Below, in pieces: positions 15,106 to 22,955 of a stretch of DNA of 33,946 bases. This DNA is from DAOPYE01 sp035352715. GTDB lineage: Bacteria > Acidobacteriota > Holophagae > Holophagales > Holophagaceae. A model generated the notes under the pieces. That model was given only the letters and a program-made list of their open reading frames with translations, did no database searches and was not told where the DNA came from. The position numbers and the translations under genes were made by a program. The first letter of the stretch is position 1, and every line of letters begins with the position of its first letter. The stretch covers positions 1-33,946 of the forward strand of contig DAOPYE010000021.1 in assembly GCA_035352715.1 (NCBI GenBank), given 5' to 3'.

Positions 15106-16347
15106 ATGACAACCCGACGCTTGGCCCTTCTTTTGGGAGGGATGCTGGTGGCCCTGCTGGCTGGCGCGCCGCTCTGGGCGCAGACCTACGAGCGACCCAA
15201 CCAGCAGATCCCCAAGGACGAGCAGGCGGTCATCGACGCCAATCGGGCCGGGGCCAAGCCTCGCACGCCCAAGGCTCGCGGGCCCATGGATTCGCGGGAA
15301 TCGGCGCGGGTTCGGATCATCAAGAGTGTTCGGCCCTCCGTTGTCCACATCACGAGCGCCACCAAGCGCTTCGGCATCGTCAATCTGAACACGGGGGATG
15401 TGTTCAGCCTGCCGCCGGGCACAGGCACGGGTTTCGTGTGGGATGACAAGGGACATGTGGTGACGAATCACCATGTCATCGAGGTCGATCTCGCGGGGCA
15501 TGCCCAGACCGAGGCCGAGGATCTAGAGGTGAGGCTTCCGGACGGGAAGAGCTATCGGGCGAGGGTCGTGGGGGGCAGTCTTGCCTACGATATCGCCGTG
15601 CTTCAGGTGTTTGCGCCCCTCAAGAACATGAAGCCCATTCCCATCGGCACCTCCAAGAACCTCGAAGTCGGCCAGTCGGCCATGGCCATCGGCAATCCCT
15701 GGGGTCTGGAACACACCGTGACCGAAGGCATCATCTCGGCCCTGGGGCGAGAGATCGTCACGGATCCTTCGCTGGGGCGCCGTATTCGGGGCGCGATCCA
15801 GACGGACGCGGCCATCAATCCGGGCAATTCCGGTGGCCCTCTGCTGGACAGCGCGGGTCGGCTCATCGGCATGAACACCAGCATCCAGTCCACGTCCGGA
15901 TCCAGCGCGGGCATCGGCTTCGCCATTCCGGTGGACACCTTGAACCGCATCGTGCCCCTGCTCATCGCGCGGGGACAGGTGGAACGGCCCGTGCTTGGCT
16001 TCGGGACGATCCCGGATGATCAAGCGCAGGCGTTGGGGGTGACCCGAGGGGCTTTGGTGGGGGATGTCGAGGTGGGCAGTGTGGCGGATGGGGCGGGACT
16101 GAAGGGGCTGAAGCTCTCGGCGCAGCAGGAAATCCTGGGGCTGGGGGATGTGATCGTGGGTTTCCAGGGTCACCCTGTAGAGAACGCCATCCAGCTCTTC
16201 GACATGCTGGATCTGGTTCCGCCGGATAGCGTATTGGAGTTCGAGGTCCTGCGGGATGGCAAGCCGCTGAAGCTGACGCTGAACTCTGGAAGGTGCAAGG
16301 AGTCGTCGCCCAAGGTGGATTCGGACAAGGCGGGCCCCTTGCTGTAG
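15106..16347 (+). CDS. HtrA/DegP-type periplasmic serine protease with PDZ domain
   Basis: A signal peptide (1-26, ending PLWAQ) leads to an S1C trypsin-like domain with catalytic triad H123 (VTNHHVIE), D162 (YDIAVLQV) and S242 (NPGNSGGPLL). One PDZ domain follows (about 300-395). HtrA proteases degrade or refold damaged exported proteins. Length (413) suits a one-PDZ DegS/HtrA form. I chose ATG 15106 over GTG 15094 since GGAGG lies 5 nt upstream of the ATG. The residues between signal and protease domain (about 27-65) are charged and low in order. The neighbouring genes do not suggest a fixed partner. Confidence 0.9.
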   Translation: MTTRRLALLLGGMLVALLAGAPLWAQTYERPNQQIPKDEQAVIDANRAGAKPRTPKARGPMDSRESARVRIIKSVRPSVVHITSATKRFGIVNLNTGDVFSLPPGTGTGFVWDDKGHVVTNHHVIEVDLAGHAQTEAEDLEVRLPDGKSYRARVVGGSLAYDIAVLQVFAPLKNMKPIPIGTSKNLEVGQSAMAIGNPWGLEHTVTEGIISALGREIVTDPSLGRRIRGAIQTDAAINPGNSGGPLLDSAGRLIGMNTSIQSTSGSSAGIGFAIPVDTLNRIVPLLIARGQVERPVLGFGTIPDDQAQALGVTRGALVGDVEVGSVADGAGLKGLKLSAQQEILGLGDVIVGFQGHPVENAIQLFDMLDLVPPDSVLEFEVLRDGKPLKLTLNSGRCKESSPKVDSDKAGPLL

Positions 16348-16397
16348 GAATGGCCGAGTTCCGCTATGCTTGAGAAACCATTCTCGAGGAGATTCCT

Positions 16398-17513
16398 GTG
16401 CTGCCACTGATTCTGGCTTCTGCCGCCCTCGTGGGTCACCCCGCCAAACCCAAGCCCGTGGAAGGTCCCGCCATCGAAGGCTGGATCACGAATCAGGCCG
16501 GAAAGCCTCAAGCGGCCAAGATTGGTCTCATCGCCCTCTCCCAGCGCGGCGATGTCTCCTTTCCCTCCAAGGTTGTGGTCAGCGCTGCCGTGAAGAGCAA
16601 AAAGAAGGTCGCGCCGGGCTATCGCATCGCCGCTGCACCCGGTTTGTATCTGCTGGATGTCCGGGCCAACGGGTTCGAGCGGCTGCAGGTGCCCGTCCTC
16701 GTCGGTGAAGACGGCTTGAAGGCTGTGGATCTGACCCTGCGTTCCGAGAAGGCGAAGGACGACGCCCAGGCCATCAGCTCGGATGCGAAGCTGGTGAAGC
16801 TGGAAGCCCTCTACGCTGCCCAGGTCGCTCGCGAGGCCAAGTATCAGAAGACCTTGCGCGATCCCGCCGTGCGGGACGCCAAGAGCGCTCCGGTGGATTG
16901 GACAGCGGATGTCGAAGCCCTTGCCAAGGAGCTGAACGCCGGGACAGACGCGGATGCCCAGGCTCTGGCCGCCGCCTGCTACCTGGAGCTGGGGTACATG
17001 CGCGCCAAGCTGGATCCCGCCACGGCCTCGCTGGCCCTGGACAAGCTGCCCGCCAAGAGCCCTTTCTGGGCCCTGAATCCCCGCGTGGCTCCCACGAGCT
17101 TTGCGGCTGCGGCCCGCACCGCCGAGTGGCCCGCCTTCCGCGAGGCGCTGGCCAAGGACAATCCCGACGCTGAGCTGCGCGCCTACGGCTATTTCGCGCA
17201 GCTCTCCTCGGCCGCCAGCAAGGGCGACAAGGATAAGCAGAAAGCCCTGTTCCAGACGCTGACCACGGAATACAAGGACACCCGCTTCGGCAAGAGCGCC
17301 AAGCAGCTTGATCCCGACAAGACGCCCGTGGCGGCCCCTGTTGCAGCACCCGCTGCCAAGCCCGAGGCCCCAGCCGCTCCCGCCGAAAAGGCGACGCCAG
17401 CGCCTGCGTCAGAAGCGGTGCCCGCGCCGTCCGCTGCGGAAGCTCCGGCCTCCGCCGAGCCCAAACCTGCTGACGAGGCGAAACCTGCGGCAGAAGCCGA
17501 AACCGCCAAGTAG
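16398..17513 (+). CDS. Exported Ala/Pro-rich protein with carboxypeptidase-regulatory-like N-domain
   Basis: GTG 16398 is chosen because AGGAG sits 6 nt upstream. The 371-residue product opens with a short hydrophobic stretch (about 1-13, weak signal). A small beta-sandwich-like segment follows (about 25-112, IEGWITNQAGKPQAAKIGL to VPVLVGEDGLKAVDLTL), resembling carboxypeptidase-regulatory/Ig-like folds. A helical repeat region (about 125-305) then precedes a disordered Ala/Pro/Glu/Lys tail (about 311-371). It has no catalytic motif that I recognise. A function in the envelope is inference only. A perfect hairpin terminator follows, so it probably ends a transcript. Confidence 0.7.
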   Translation: MLPLILASAALVGHPAKPKPVEGPAIEGWITNQAGKPQAAKIGLIALSQRGDVSFPSKVVVSAAVKSKKKVAPGYRIAAAPGLYLLDVRANGFERLQVPVLVGEDGLKAVDLTLRSEKAKDDAQAISSDAKLVKLEALYAAQVAREAKYQKTLRDPAVRDAKSAPVDWTADVEALAKELNAGTDADAQALAAACYLELGYMRAKLDPATASLALDKLPAKSPFWALNPRVAPTSFAAAARTAEWPAFREALAKDNPDAELRAYGYFAQLSSAASKGDKDKQKALFQTLTTEYKDTRFGKSAKQLDPDKTPVAAPVAAPAAKPEAPAAPAEKATPAPASEAVPAPSAAEAPASAEPKPADEAKPAAEAETAK

Positions 17514-17532
17514 ACGTTTACTTCTCTTCTCG

Positions 17533-17560
17533 GGGCCCGCGATCGCGGGCCCTTTTCTTC
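17533..17560 (+). terminator. Rho-independent-type terminator
   Basis: A perfect 8-bp stem GGGCCCGC (17533-17540) with GCGGGCCC (17545-17552), loop GATC, is followed by TTTTCTTC. It ends the transcript of the Ala/Pro-rich protein gene 19 bp after its stop and precedes gspF. Confidence 0.85.
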
Positions 17561-17601
17561 GTCCGGCAGGTATTCTCTGAACTGCATCCAGGGATGGCTC
17601 C

Positions 17602-18789
17602 ATGCGTTTCACCGTCAAGCTCACCACCTCCACCGGCGAAGTCCTGTTCCGGGATTTTGAGGGCGCGGACGAGCGCGATGTGCGCAGCCGCGTCATGGCA
17701 GAGGGCAGCTTTCCACTCGAGATCCGTTCTGCGGCGTCCGCGAATCGACGAGGTCGGCTCGTCAAGGCCGAGCCGCTGATCATCTTCAACCAGGAGCTGC
17801 TGGCGCTTCTCAAGGCTGGCATTCCCCTGCTGCAATCCCTGGAACTGCTGGTCGGGCACGGCAAGGACGCCACGCTGCGGGCCGCGCTGGAGCGCGTCGT
17901 GGAGCTGGTGCGGAGCGGCATGGCATATTCCGAAGCCTTGGAACAGGTCGGCGCCTTTCCGGCCGTCTACCGCGCCAATGTGGTGGCCGGAGAGCGCAGC
18001 GGAACCCTGCCGGAAGTGATCAGCCGCTGGCTCGCCTTCCAGTCTTTCGCCCAGAAAAGCCGTCGCCGCATCGTGGAGGCGCTCTTCTACCCCGCCTTTC
18101 TGGTCGGGGTGCTGGTGGTGGCGCTGGGGGTGATCTTCAACGTGGTGCTGCCGCGCTTCGCCGAGATCTATTCGGATGGCCAGATGGAGATGCCCATGGC
18201 CACCAAGGTGCTGCTGGCGCTGGGCTCGTTCATGCACAACACGCTCTGGCTGCAGGGCATCGCGGCCATCGGCGTGATGTTTCTGGTGCGATGGCTGTTC
18301 GCCACAGATGCGGGTCGGCGGGCCTGGGAGCGGGCGCTGATGGGCGTGCCGAAGCTGGGCGATCTCTACCGGATGTACCACTCGTCGGTCTTTGCGCGCA
18401 CCCTTGGCATCCTGCTGGCGGGCGGGCTTCCGGTGTTCCAGGCGCTGGAGGTGATCCAGCGCACCACGCCTTCGGAGCGGATGAAGCTGCGTCTGCTGGA
18501 TGTCTCCGAGCGCGTGCGCGCGGGTTCCAGCCTGCATCTGGCGCTTGAACAATCGAAGCTGCTGGACCCCCTGGCGGTGGAAATGACGCGCGTGGGCGAG
18601 CAGAGCTCGGCGCTGCCGGACATGCTGAACCACGTGGCCGACTTCTTTGATCAGGAGGTCGAAAAGGCGACCACGGTCATTACGGGCCTCATCGGTCCCG
18701 TGCTGATCCTGTTCATGGGATGCGTCGTGCTGGCGCTGCTGATCGCCGTCTACGTGCCGCTGTTCGAGGCTGGCAACGCCGTCAGGTAA
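17602..18789 (+). CDS. Type II secretion / type IV pilus inner-membrane platform protein (GspF/PilC)
   Basis: This 395-residue protein has the two T2SSF domains of GspF/PilC (about 62-185 and 265-385), each ending in transmembrane helices. Conserved features are FNQELLALLKAGIPLLQSLELL, VVAGERSGTLPEVISR, and in the second domain FARTLGILLAGGLPVFQALEVI and TRVGEQSSALPDML. It anchors the assembly ATPase and pseudopilus platform in the inner membrane. No gspE, gspD or pilT neighbours occur in the window, but a GspG-like pseudopilin lies about 12 kb away, so secretion genes may be dispersed. Its stop directly abuts the converging EnvC-like gene. Confidence 0.9.
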   Translation: MRFTVKLTTSTGEVLFRDFEGADERDVRSRVMAEGSFPLEIRSAASANRRGRLVKAEPLIIFNQELLALLKAGIPLLQSLELLVGHGKDATLRAALERVVELVRSGMAYSEALEQVGAFPAVYRANVVAGERSGTLPEVISRWLAFQSFAQKSRRRIVEALFYPAFLVGVLVVALGVIFNVVLPRFAEIYSDGQMEMPMATKVLLALGSFMHNTLWLQGIAAIGVMFLVRWLFATDAGRRAWERALMGVPKLGDLYRMYHSSVFARTLGILLAGGLPVFQALEVIQRTTPSERMKLRLLDVSERVRAGSSLHLALEQSKLLDPLAVEMTRVGEQSSALPDMLNHVADFFDQEVEKATTVITGLIGPVLILFMGCVVLALLIAVYVPLFEAGNAVR

Positions 18790-19983
18790 TCAGCGGTAGC
18801 GGTCCTTCAGCCACTTGTTCGGGTCTTGCGGTTGGGCGAGGTGGCGGATCTCGAAGCCCAGCCGGGGGCCCTCCACCGTCTCGCCCACGGAGCCGAGGGT
18901 CTCGCACGCGCGCAAGGTCTGGCCCTTGGCGACGTTGAGGGTGCGCAGATGGGTGTACAGGCTGAAATAGCCGCCCCCGTGATCGACGATGACCATGGGG
19001 CCATAGCTCTGGTAACTTTCGGCGAAAACCACCCGGCCATCGGCCACGGCCTGCACGCGGCTGCCTTCGCCCGCTTCGATCAGCAGGCCGGATTGGACGG
19101 TTCGGGTATGGAACTTGGGATGCAGATGCTCGCCGAAGGCCTGTCCCAGCGAACCTTCGACGGGGCGGGGCAGCTCGCCCTTCAGGCTGGCGAAGGACAC
19201 CGCGGCGTCGAAGGCGTCCGGCTTGGCGCGTCCCAGCAGGTTATTGAGCATTCGCTCCAGTTGGATGGCCTCTTCGGCGAGTTCGGCCTGGACCTCCTTC
19301 TGGCGGCTCTCATCCTGGCGCAGGCCATCCAGAAAGGTTGATAGCTGATCCTCGCTCAGGCGCAGGCTGCCTTGGATCTGTGTGGCTTCCATCTCTTCTT
19401 GGGAAAGCCGTTGCAGGCTGGCCTGCAGATCCTTTTCGCGCTGGGCGAGATCGCCTTGCAGGTGCTGGATCCGGTCCAGTTTCGAGCGCTCCTGGCCTCG
19501 CCAATAGGCCAGGTACCTGCCCTGGACCAGATATTTCTCCAGGCTCGACAGGGTGGGGAAAAAACTCAATCCGCCCCAGGGGCCGACGGCCTGCATCCAG
19601 CGAACTTGGCGCTTCAGCTCTTTGCGTAGCTGGAGGATCTCCTTCTGGATCTCCCCTTTCCGGGTGGTGATCTGGTGGACTTCCGCCTGGGTCTGGTCCC
19701 GCTTGAGTCGCGCGCCTTCGGCCTGCGCCCGGGCCCGATCTGCCTGGAGCGAGACCTTCTGCATCTCCACCAGGACGCCTTTGCGGCGCTTCTTCAGGGC
19801 GTTCATCTGCTGATCGACCTGGGCGAGGCGGGCCTGGACCTCGGCGAGTTTCTGGCGCACATCCGCGGGATTCTGGTTGCCAGCGTTGCCGGGAGGCTGG
19901 GCGTGGATCTGCAGCAGCGCGCCCATGGCTGCGCCCAGGGCGAGGCGCCGGAGGTGCCTTCGCGTGGGCGAGCCGTGCCTCAT
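18790..19983 (-). CDS. EnvC-like protein: coiled coil plus degenerate M23/LytM domain
   Basis: A signal region (1-29) precedes long coiled coils (about 38-130 and 165-260) and a C-terminal LytM fold (about 275-397). The zinc-binding residues are mostly lost: the usual H-x-x-x-D site reads SGLLI (S298, L301), and the usual H-L-H is R-L-G (R374, G376); H345 in YTHL is kept. Active-site-lacking LytM proteins such as EnvC/NlpD activate amidases at the division site instead of cutting peptidoglycan. That role is likely but inferred. No amidase or ftsEX is visible here. The start overlaps the membrane-protein stop by 4 bp (ATGA), so the genes are translationally coupled. Confidence 0.85.
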   Translation of the reverse strand: MRHGSPTRRHLRRLALGAAMGALLQIHAQPPGNAGNQNPADVRQKLAEVQARLAQVDQQMNALKKRRKGVLVEMQKVSLQADRARAQAEGARLKRDQTQAEVHQITTRKGEIQKEILQLRKELKRQVRWMQAVGPWGGLSFFPTLSSLEKYLVQGRYLAYWRGQERSKLDRIQHLQGDLAQREKDLQASLQRLSQEEMEATQIQGSLRLSEDQLSTFLDGLRQDESRQKEVQAELAEEAIQLERMLNNLLGRAKPDAFDAAVSFASLKGELPRPVEGSLGQAFGEHLHPKFHTRTVQSGLLIEAGEGSRVQAVADGRVVFAESYQSYGPMVIVDHGGGYFSLYTHLRTLNVAKGQTLRACETLGSVGETVEGPRLGFEIRHLAQPQDPNKWLKDRYR

Positions 19984-20780
19984 GCCTTGGACTTCTTGGG
20001 CGTTTTGTTCGGCAGCAACAGCAGCAGCCCCGCCAGGACCAGCGGTCCGCCGACGCTCAGAGGCAGGGCCGTCCAGGCGAAGGGATTGCTGGGCAGGGAT
20101 TCAGTGGGCAGGACGTGAAACAGGAAGGTGGTCGTCTTGACGAGGAATTTGGGCAGTTCGATGACATCGCCGAATTCACTGACCCACGAAAGCAGCTTGC
20201 CGATGCCCGCGAGGCTGTAGGCGAAGAGGATTGCAAGGCCCCGGTTGGACTTCAGCACCAGGCCGAGGGCGACGGTCCACAGCAGCAACTGCAGGCCCAG
20301 CAGGACGGCGTTGAGATCCGCGCGGAACAGGATGGTCCACGGGCCGGGGGGAATCGGTTCGCCGGGGGCGACGGATTGCAGCGCGGCCTGGGCGAAAGGG
20401 CTGCCGAAGAGTTTGAAAGTCGCGGCCAGGATGGGCAGGAGGGCGATCTGGCTCAGGAACAGGCCGTGCGCGAAAGCCAAGCCGCTGCCGATCATCAGGC
20501 CCTTGTAGCGTTCGCCTCGGCTACCGGTGCCCAGCCATTCGCCCACGGGCAGAAAGCCGCCCAGCAGGATGATCGCCGGCACCAGGGTGTAGACCATCCG
20601 TCCGATGTTTTCCAGGACCATGGGGCGCGGATCCATGCCCAGGGGAAGGGAGGTCCCGAATACGGCCAGCGAGTTGCCATCGCTGCCGAATCCCTGAATG
20701 GCCCCCAGCGCGATGCCCGCCAGCAGCAGGCCCAGCGAGGCCCATACGATTCTCAGTCGTGAACTCCCAAACCGATTCAT
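19980..20780 (-). CDS. Polytopic membrane protein of unknown function
   Basis: The 266-residue protein has about six hydrophobic segments (near 10-29, 58-76, 95-120, 152-172, 178-198 and 238-258) and a basic C-terminal tail. I recognise no family, channel motif or catalytic residue. ATG 20780 has GGAG 5 nt upstream; upstream in-frame sequence looks like GC shadow. The last codon overlaps the EnvC-like start, so the pair is probably made together, pointing to a shared envelope role without proving one. An FtsX-like part would need a large extracellular loop, which I do not see. Confidence 0.75.
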   Translation of the reverse strand: MNRFGSSRLRIVWASLGLLLAGIALGAIQGFGSDGNSLAVFGTSLPLGMDPRPMVLENIGRMVYTLVPAIILLGGFLPVGEWLGTGSRGERYKGLMIGSGLAFAHGLFLSQIALLPILAATFKLFGSPFAQAALQSVAPGEPIPPGPWTILFRADLNAVLLGLQLLLWTVALGLVLKSNRGLAILFAYSLAGIGKLLSWVSEFGDVIELPKFLVKTTTFLFHVLPTESLPSNPFAWTALPLSVGGPLVLAGLLLLLPNKTPKKSKA

Positions 20781-20880
20781 GGCAACTCCGAGATGGAACA
20801 TTCTAGCCTGGGCGAGCGGATGTTTTTCTCGCCTCCGCACGCTTCCCGCTGCATCATTCCAGTAACGATCAGGAGCGCAT

Positions 20881-21270
20881 ATGAACCCCGTGGAATCCAT
20901 TCCTCCGGCCTCCGGCGATGTGCTGGACGATGCGATCATCCAGCAGCTCCTGGATCTGGATGACGGGAATCTTGGGCTGCTCGAAGAGATGTTTCAGATA
21001 TTCAAGGACGACACGCCGCCCCGTATCCAGGCGCTTGAAGCCGCGCTGCTCGCGGGCGATCACGCCGAGATGGGCGACGTGGCGCACGCAATCAAGGGCG
21101 CATCTGCCACCATGGGCGCCCAGCGCGTTCGTGCCGTGGCCCTTGCGCTGGAGACCGGTGGGCGGAAGGGCTTGGCCGAGTTCTCCTTTGAAATGCTACT
21201 GGAGCGCCTGAAGGCCGAATTCCAGATGGCCGTCAAAGCGCTCCAGGACTGCATCGCGTCAAAACGTTAG
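20881..21270 (+). CDS. Histidine phosphotransfer (Hpt) domain protein
   Basis: A single Hpt four-helix bundle fills the 129 residues. The phosphorylated histidine is H69 in VAHAIKGASATMGAQ, the standard H-x-L/I-K-G-x-(A/S)-x-x-x-G pattern. Hpt proteins carry phosphate from a hybrid histidine kinase to a receiver. No hybrid kinase lies beside it; the window does encode two receivers (3555-4721, 29465-30922), so it may act with either, but that is only possible. AGGAG lies 5 nt before ATG 20881. The stop overlaps that of the converging outer-membrane gene by 4 bp. Confidence 0.9.
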   Translation: MNPVESIPPASGDVLDDAIIQQLLDLDDGNLGLLEEMFQIFKDDTPPRIQALEAALLAGDHAEMGDVAHAIKGASATMGAQRVRAVALALETGGRKGLAEFSFEMLLERLKAEFQMAVKALQDCIASKR

Positions 21271-21905
21271 AAGACCCAGCCGAACCCCAGCTGAACGTAG
21301 TCGGTGGAAGGCGGCTCGCCGTTATCCGCGTTGTGGCCCGTGAGGCTCGTATGGTACAGGCCTTCGACGGAGAAGCGCGGCCCGCCCCCGTAGCCGAAGA
21401 TGTGCCCCAGTCCCACGCGCAGCCCCATGCGGGACTTGTTGGTGGTGTCGGTGTAATCGTAGTCGGGATCGCCATGGCTGTACCCGAATCGCTCGAAATC
21501 CGCGGACAGGCCACCCAGGAAGTAGAGCCCACGCTGGCGATAGGCGCTGCCATTGCCTGGGAACAGCTGGATGGTGCCGCCGATGCCGAAGAGTTGGTGG
21601 CGAAGGTTGATGGTTTCGTATCCTTCGGCCCGGTTGGTGCCGTTTTCGGTCTGGCCGAACAGATCCAGGCGGAATGCGACGTGCGGGTCCATGGGGAAGC
21701 TGATGGTGAACTGGCCGCCCAAGCCGATGTCGTAGGTCTCCTTTTGGGGGCTCATCACGCTGCCATTGGCCGCGTAGGTGCTGCTGCTGAACCCTCCGGT
21801 GGGGATGATGAGGTTGATCCCGGCGCCGATGTGGGGTTCCTGCGCGGCCAGCGTGGCAGAGGCCGTCGCCGCGAGAATGAGGGTGGAGATGGACCATTTG
21901 CGCAT
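21267..21905 (-). CDS. Outer-membrane beta-barrel protein
   Basis: A clear signal peptide (about 1-20, ending TLAAQ) precedes about 190 residues of alternating beta strands rich in G, Y, F and N, ending in phenylalanine (FGWVF), as outer-membrane barrels do. An eight-strand OmpW/OmpA-like barrel is plausible by length. Substrate is unknown. ATG 21905 has GGAGG 4 nt upstream. A sigma-54 type promoter lies about 22 bp upstream of the start, which suggests control by an NtrC-class activator. The gene converges with the Hpt gene (4-bp overlap of stops). Confidence 0.8.
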   Translation of the reverse strand: MRKWSISTLILAATASATLAAQEPHIGAGINLIIPTGGFSSSTYAANGSVMSPQKETYDIGLGGQFTISFPMDPHVAFRLDLFGQTENGTNRAEGYETINLRHQLFGIGGTIQLFPGNGSAYRQRGLYFLGGLSADFERFGYSHGDPDYDYTDTTNKSRMGLRVGLGHIFGYGGGPRFSVEGLYHTSLTGHNADNGEPPSTDYVQLGFGWVF

Positions 21906-21927
21906 GTTTCCTCCTGTGGGGCGGGTT

Positions 21928-21943
21928 TGCGAGGGGCGTGCCA
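21928..21943 (-). promoter_or_regulatory. Sigma-54 (RpoN) promoter for the outer-membrane gene
   Basis: On the minus strand the sequence TGGCACG-CCCC-TCGCA matches the -24/-12 consensus TGGCACG-N4-TTGCA except for one base, with GG and GC exactly 10 nt apart. The predicted start lies near 21917, about 12 nt before ATG 21905, and the GGAGG ribosome site falls within the leader. No upstream activator sites could be named. Confidence 0.7.
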
Positions 21944-22082
21944 GCCATTGGGATCGCTTGTGCTGGAACGAGTTCATGAATAGTTTCGAACGCTTTGCCC
22001 TTGTGCGCCAGGGATGCGGAATGCTTCAGGCGTGGCGGTTCTGCAACAGGGGGAGCTACCCTGATAGTCAAACGAGGATGAT

Positions 22083-22955
22083 ATGCCCTGGAAAAAAGAT
22101 CTTGCCAAGCTCAAGCAGGAATTGAAGAACGAGGATCCGCCGCCCGCACCCAAGGTGTCGCCGGTGCGCCAGGCGGAAAAGTCGGCAGCTCCCGTCGATC
22201 TGGAGGGCGAGGACGCTGTCTTTCTCGCCGCCATGGGGCGTCGGGCCCCGAAACCCGCTGCACAGGATCGGCCCGTCCTTCCGGAGCCTTCGGTGGAACT
22301 TCCCGCCGTCCCAGTGGTCGCCAAGGACACGGTTGCGCGCCCCTCTGTGCCCTCCAATGCTGGGGGTGACGAGAGCTTCGCGGGTGCGATGGCGGCACTG
22401 AAGGGCGTGACGCGAACGGTTCCTCGATATGCGGGGTTGGAGGCGAAGCGGGTCTCGGCTCCAAGTGCAAAGGCGGTTGCCAGGGCACAGGCCCCGGCTC
22501 CGGTTTCGGCTCCAGCTCCAGTGTCTGCGCCTGCGCCTGTTCCCGCGGTGCCGGCAGAGCCGCTTCCCCCGGTTTCGGTCCCTGAGCCTGAGCCCGCCCC
22601 CGCCCCTTCATGCCTGGCGGAGGACAAGGGCGCGAAAAAGCCCGTGCTGATCCAACTTGCGGCCGGGATGGCCGTGGATGTGGACGGCATGCTGGATCTG
22701 CGTGGGCACTCCTCCCAGGATGCGCTGGAGCGGCTGAAGGAGCGCGTTCTGGACGGCCAGGTGCTGGGGTGGCGCACCCTTCATCTCCATCTTGGGAATG
22801 ATCCCGGGCTGGCGGAGGCGTTCGAATCCTTCATCGGCGGGCCCATCGCAGCGGGCATCGCCCGTTACGCCCTTGCGCCCATTCCCATGGGTGGCGCGCA
22901 GGCTCGGATCCTGTATTTTTCGGGGATGGTCCCCGGGACGAAGGAAGGTGTATGA
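22083..22955 (+). CDS. Smr-domain-like protein with long Ala/Pro linker
   Basis: The C-terminal segment (about 200-280) follows the Smr pattern: LDLRGHSSQDALERLKE for the usual LDLHG-x(3)-EA, and later LHLHLGNDPGLAEAF where canonical Smr has IHGKG-x-G. The key DLHG histidine reads R and HGKG reads HLGN, so nuclease activity is doubtful. Near residues 43-52 and 96-104 two short EDAVFLAAM/DESFAGAM motifs resemble the element found before Smr domains in SmrB/YdaL proteins. Between lies a flexible Ala/Pro linker (about 136-176). It overlaps the PfkB kinase gene by 4 bp. Smr proteins act in ribosome or DNA processing. Confidence 0.7.
   Translation: MPWKKDLAKLKQELKNEDPPPAPKVSPVRQAEKSAAPVDLEGEDAVFLAAMGRRAPKPAAQDRPVLPEPSVELPAVPVVAKDTVARPSVPSNAGGDESFAGAMAALKGVTRTVPRYAGLEAKRVSAPSAKAVARAQAPAPVSAPAPVSAPAPVPAVPAEPLPPVSVPEPEPAPAPSCLAEDKGAKKPVLIQLAAGMAVDVDGMLDLRGHSSQDALERLKERVLDGQVLGWRTLHLHLGNDPGLAEAFESFIGGPIAAGIARYALAPIPMGGAQARILYFSGMVPGTKEGV

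Noticed and set aside
22486..22610. Ala/Pro repeats in the Smr-like gene as a tandem DNA repeat
   Set aside because: The residues repeat (APAPVS units) but codons vary, so this is a low-complexity linker, not a DNA repeat element.
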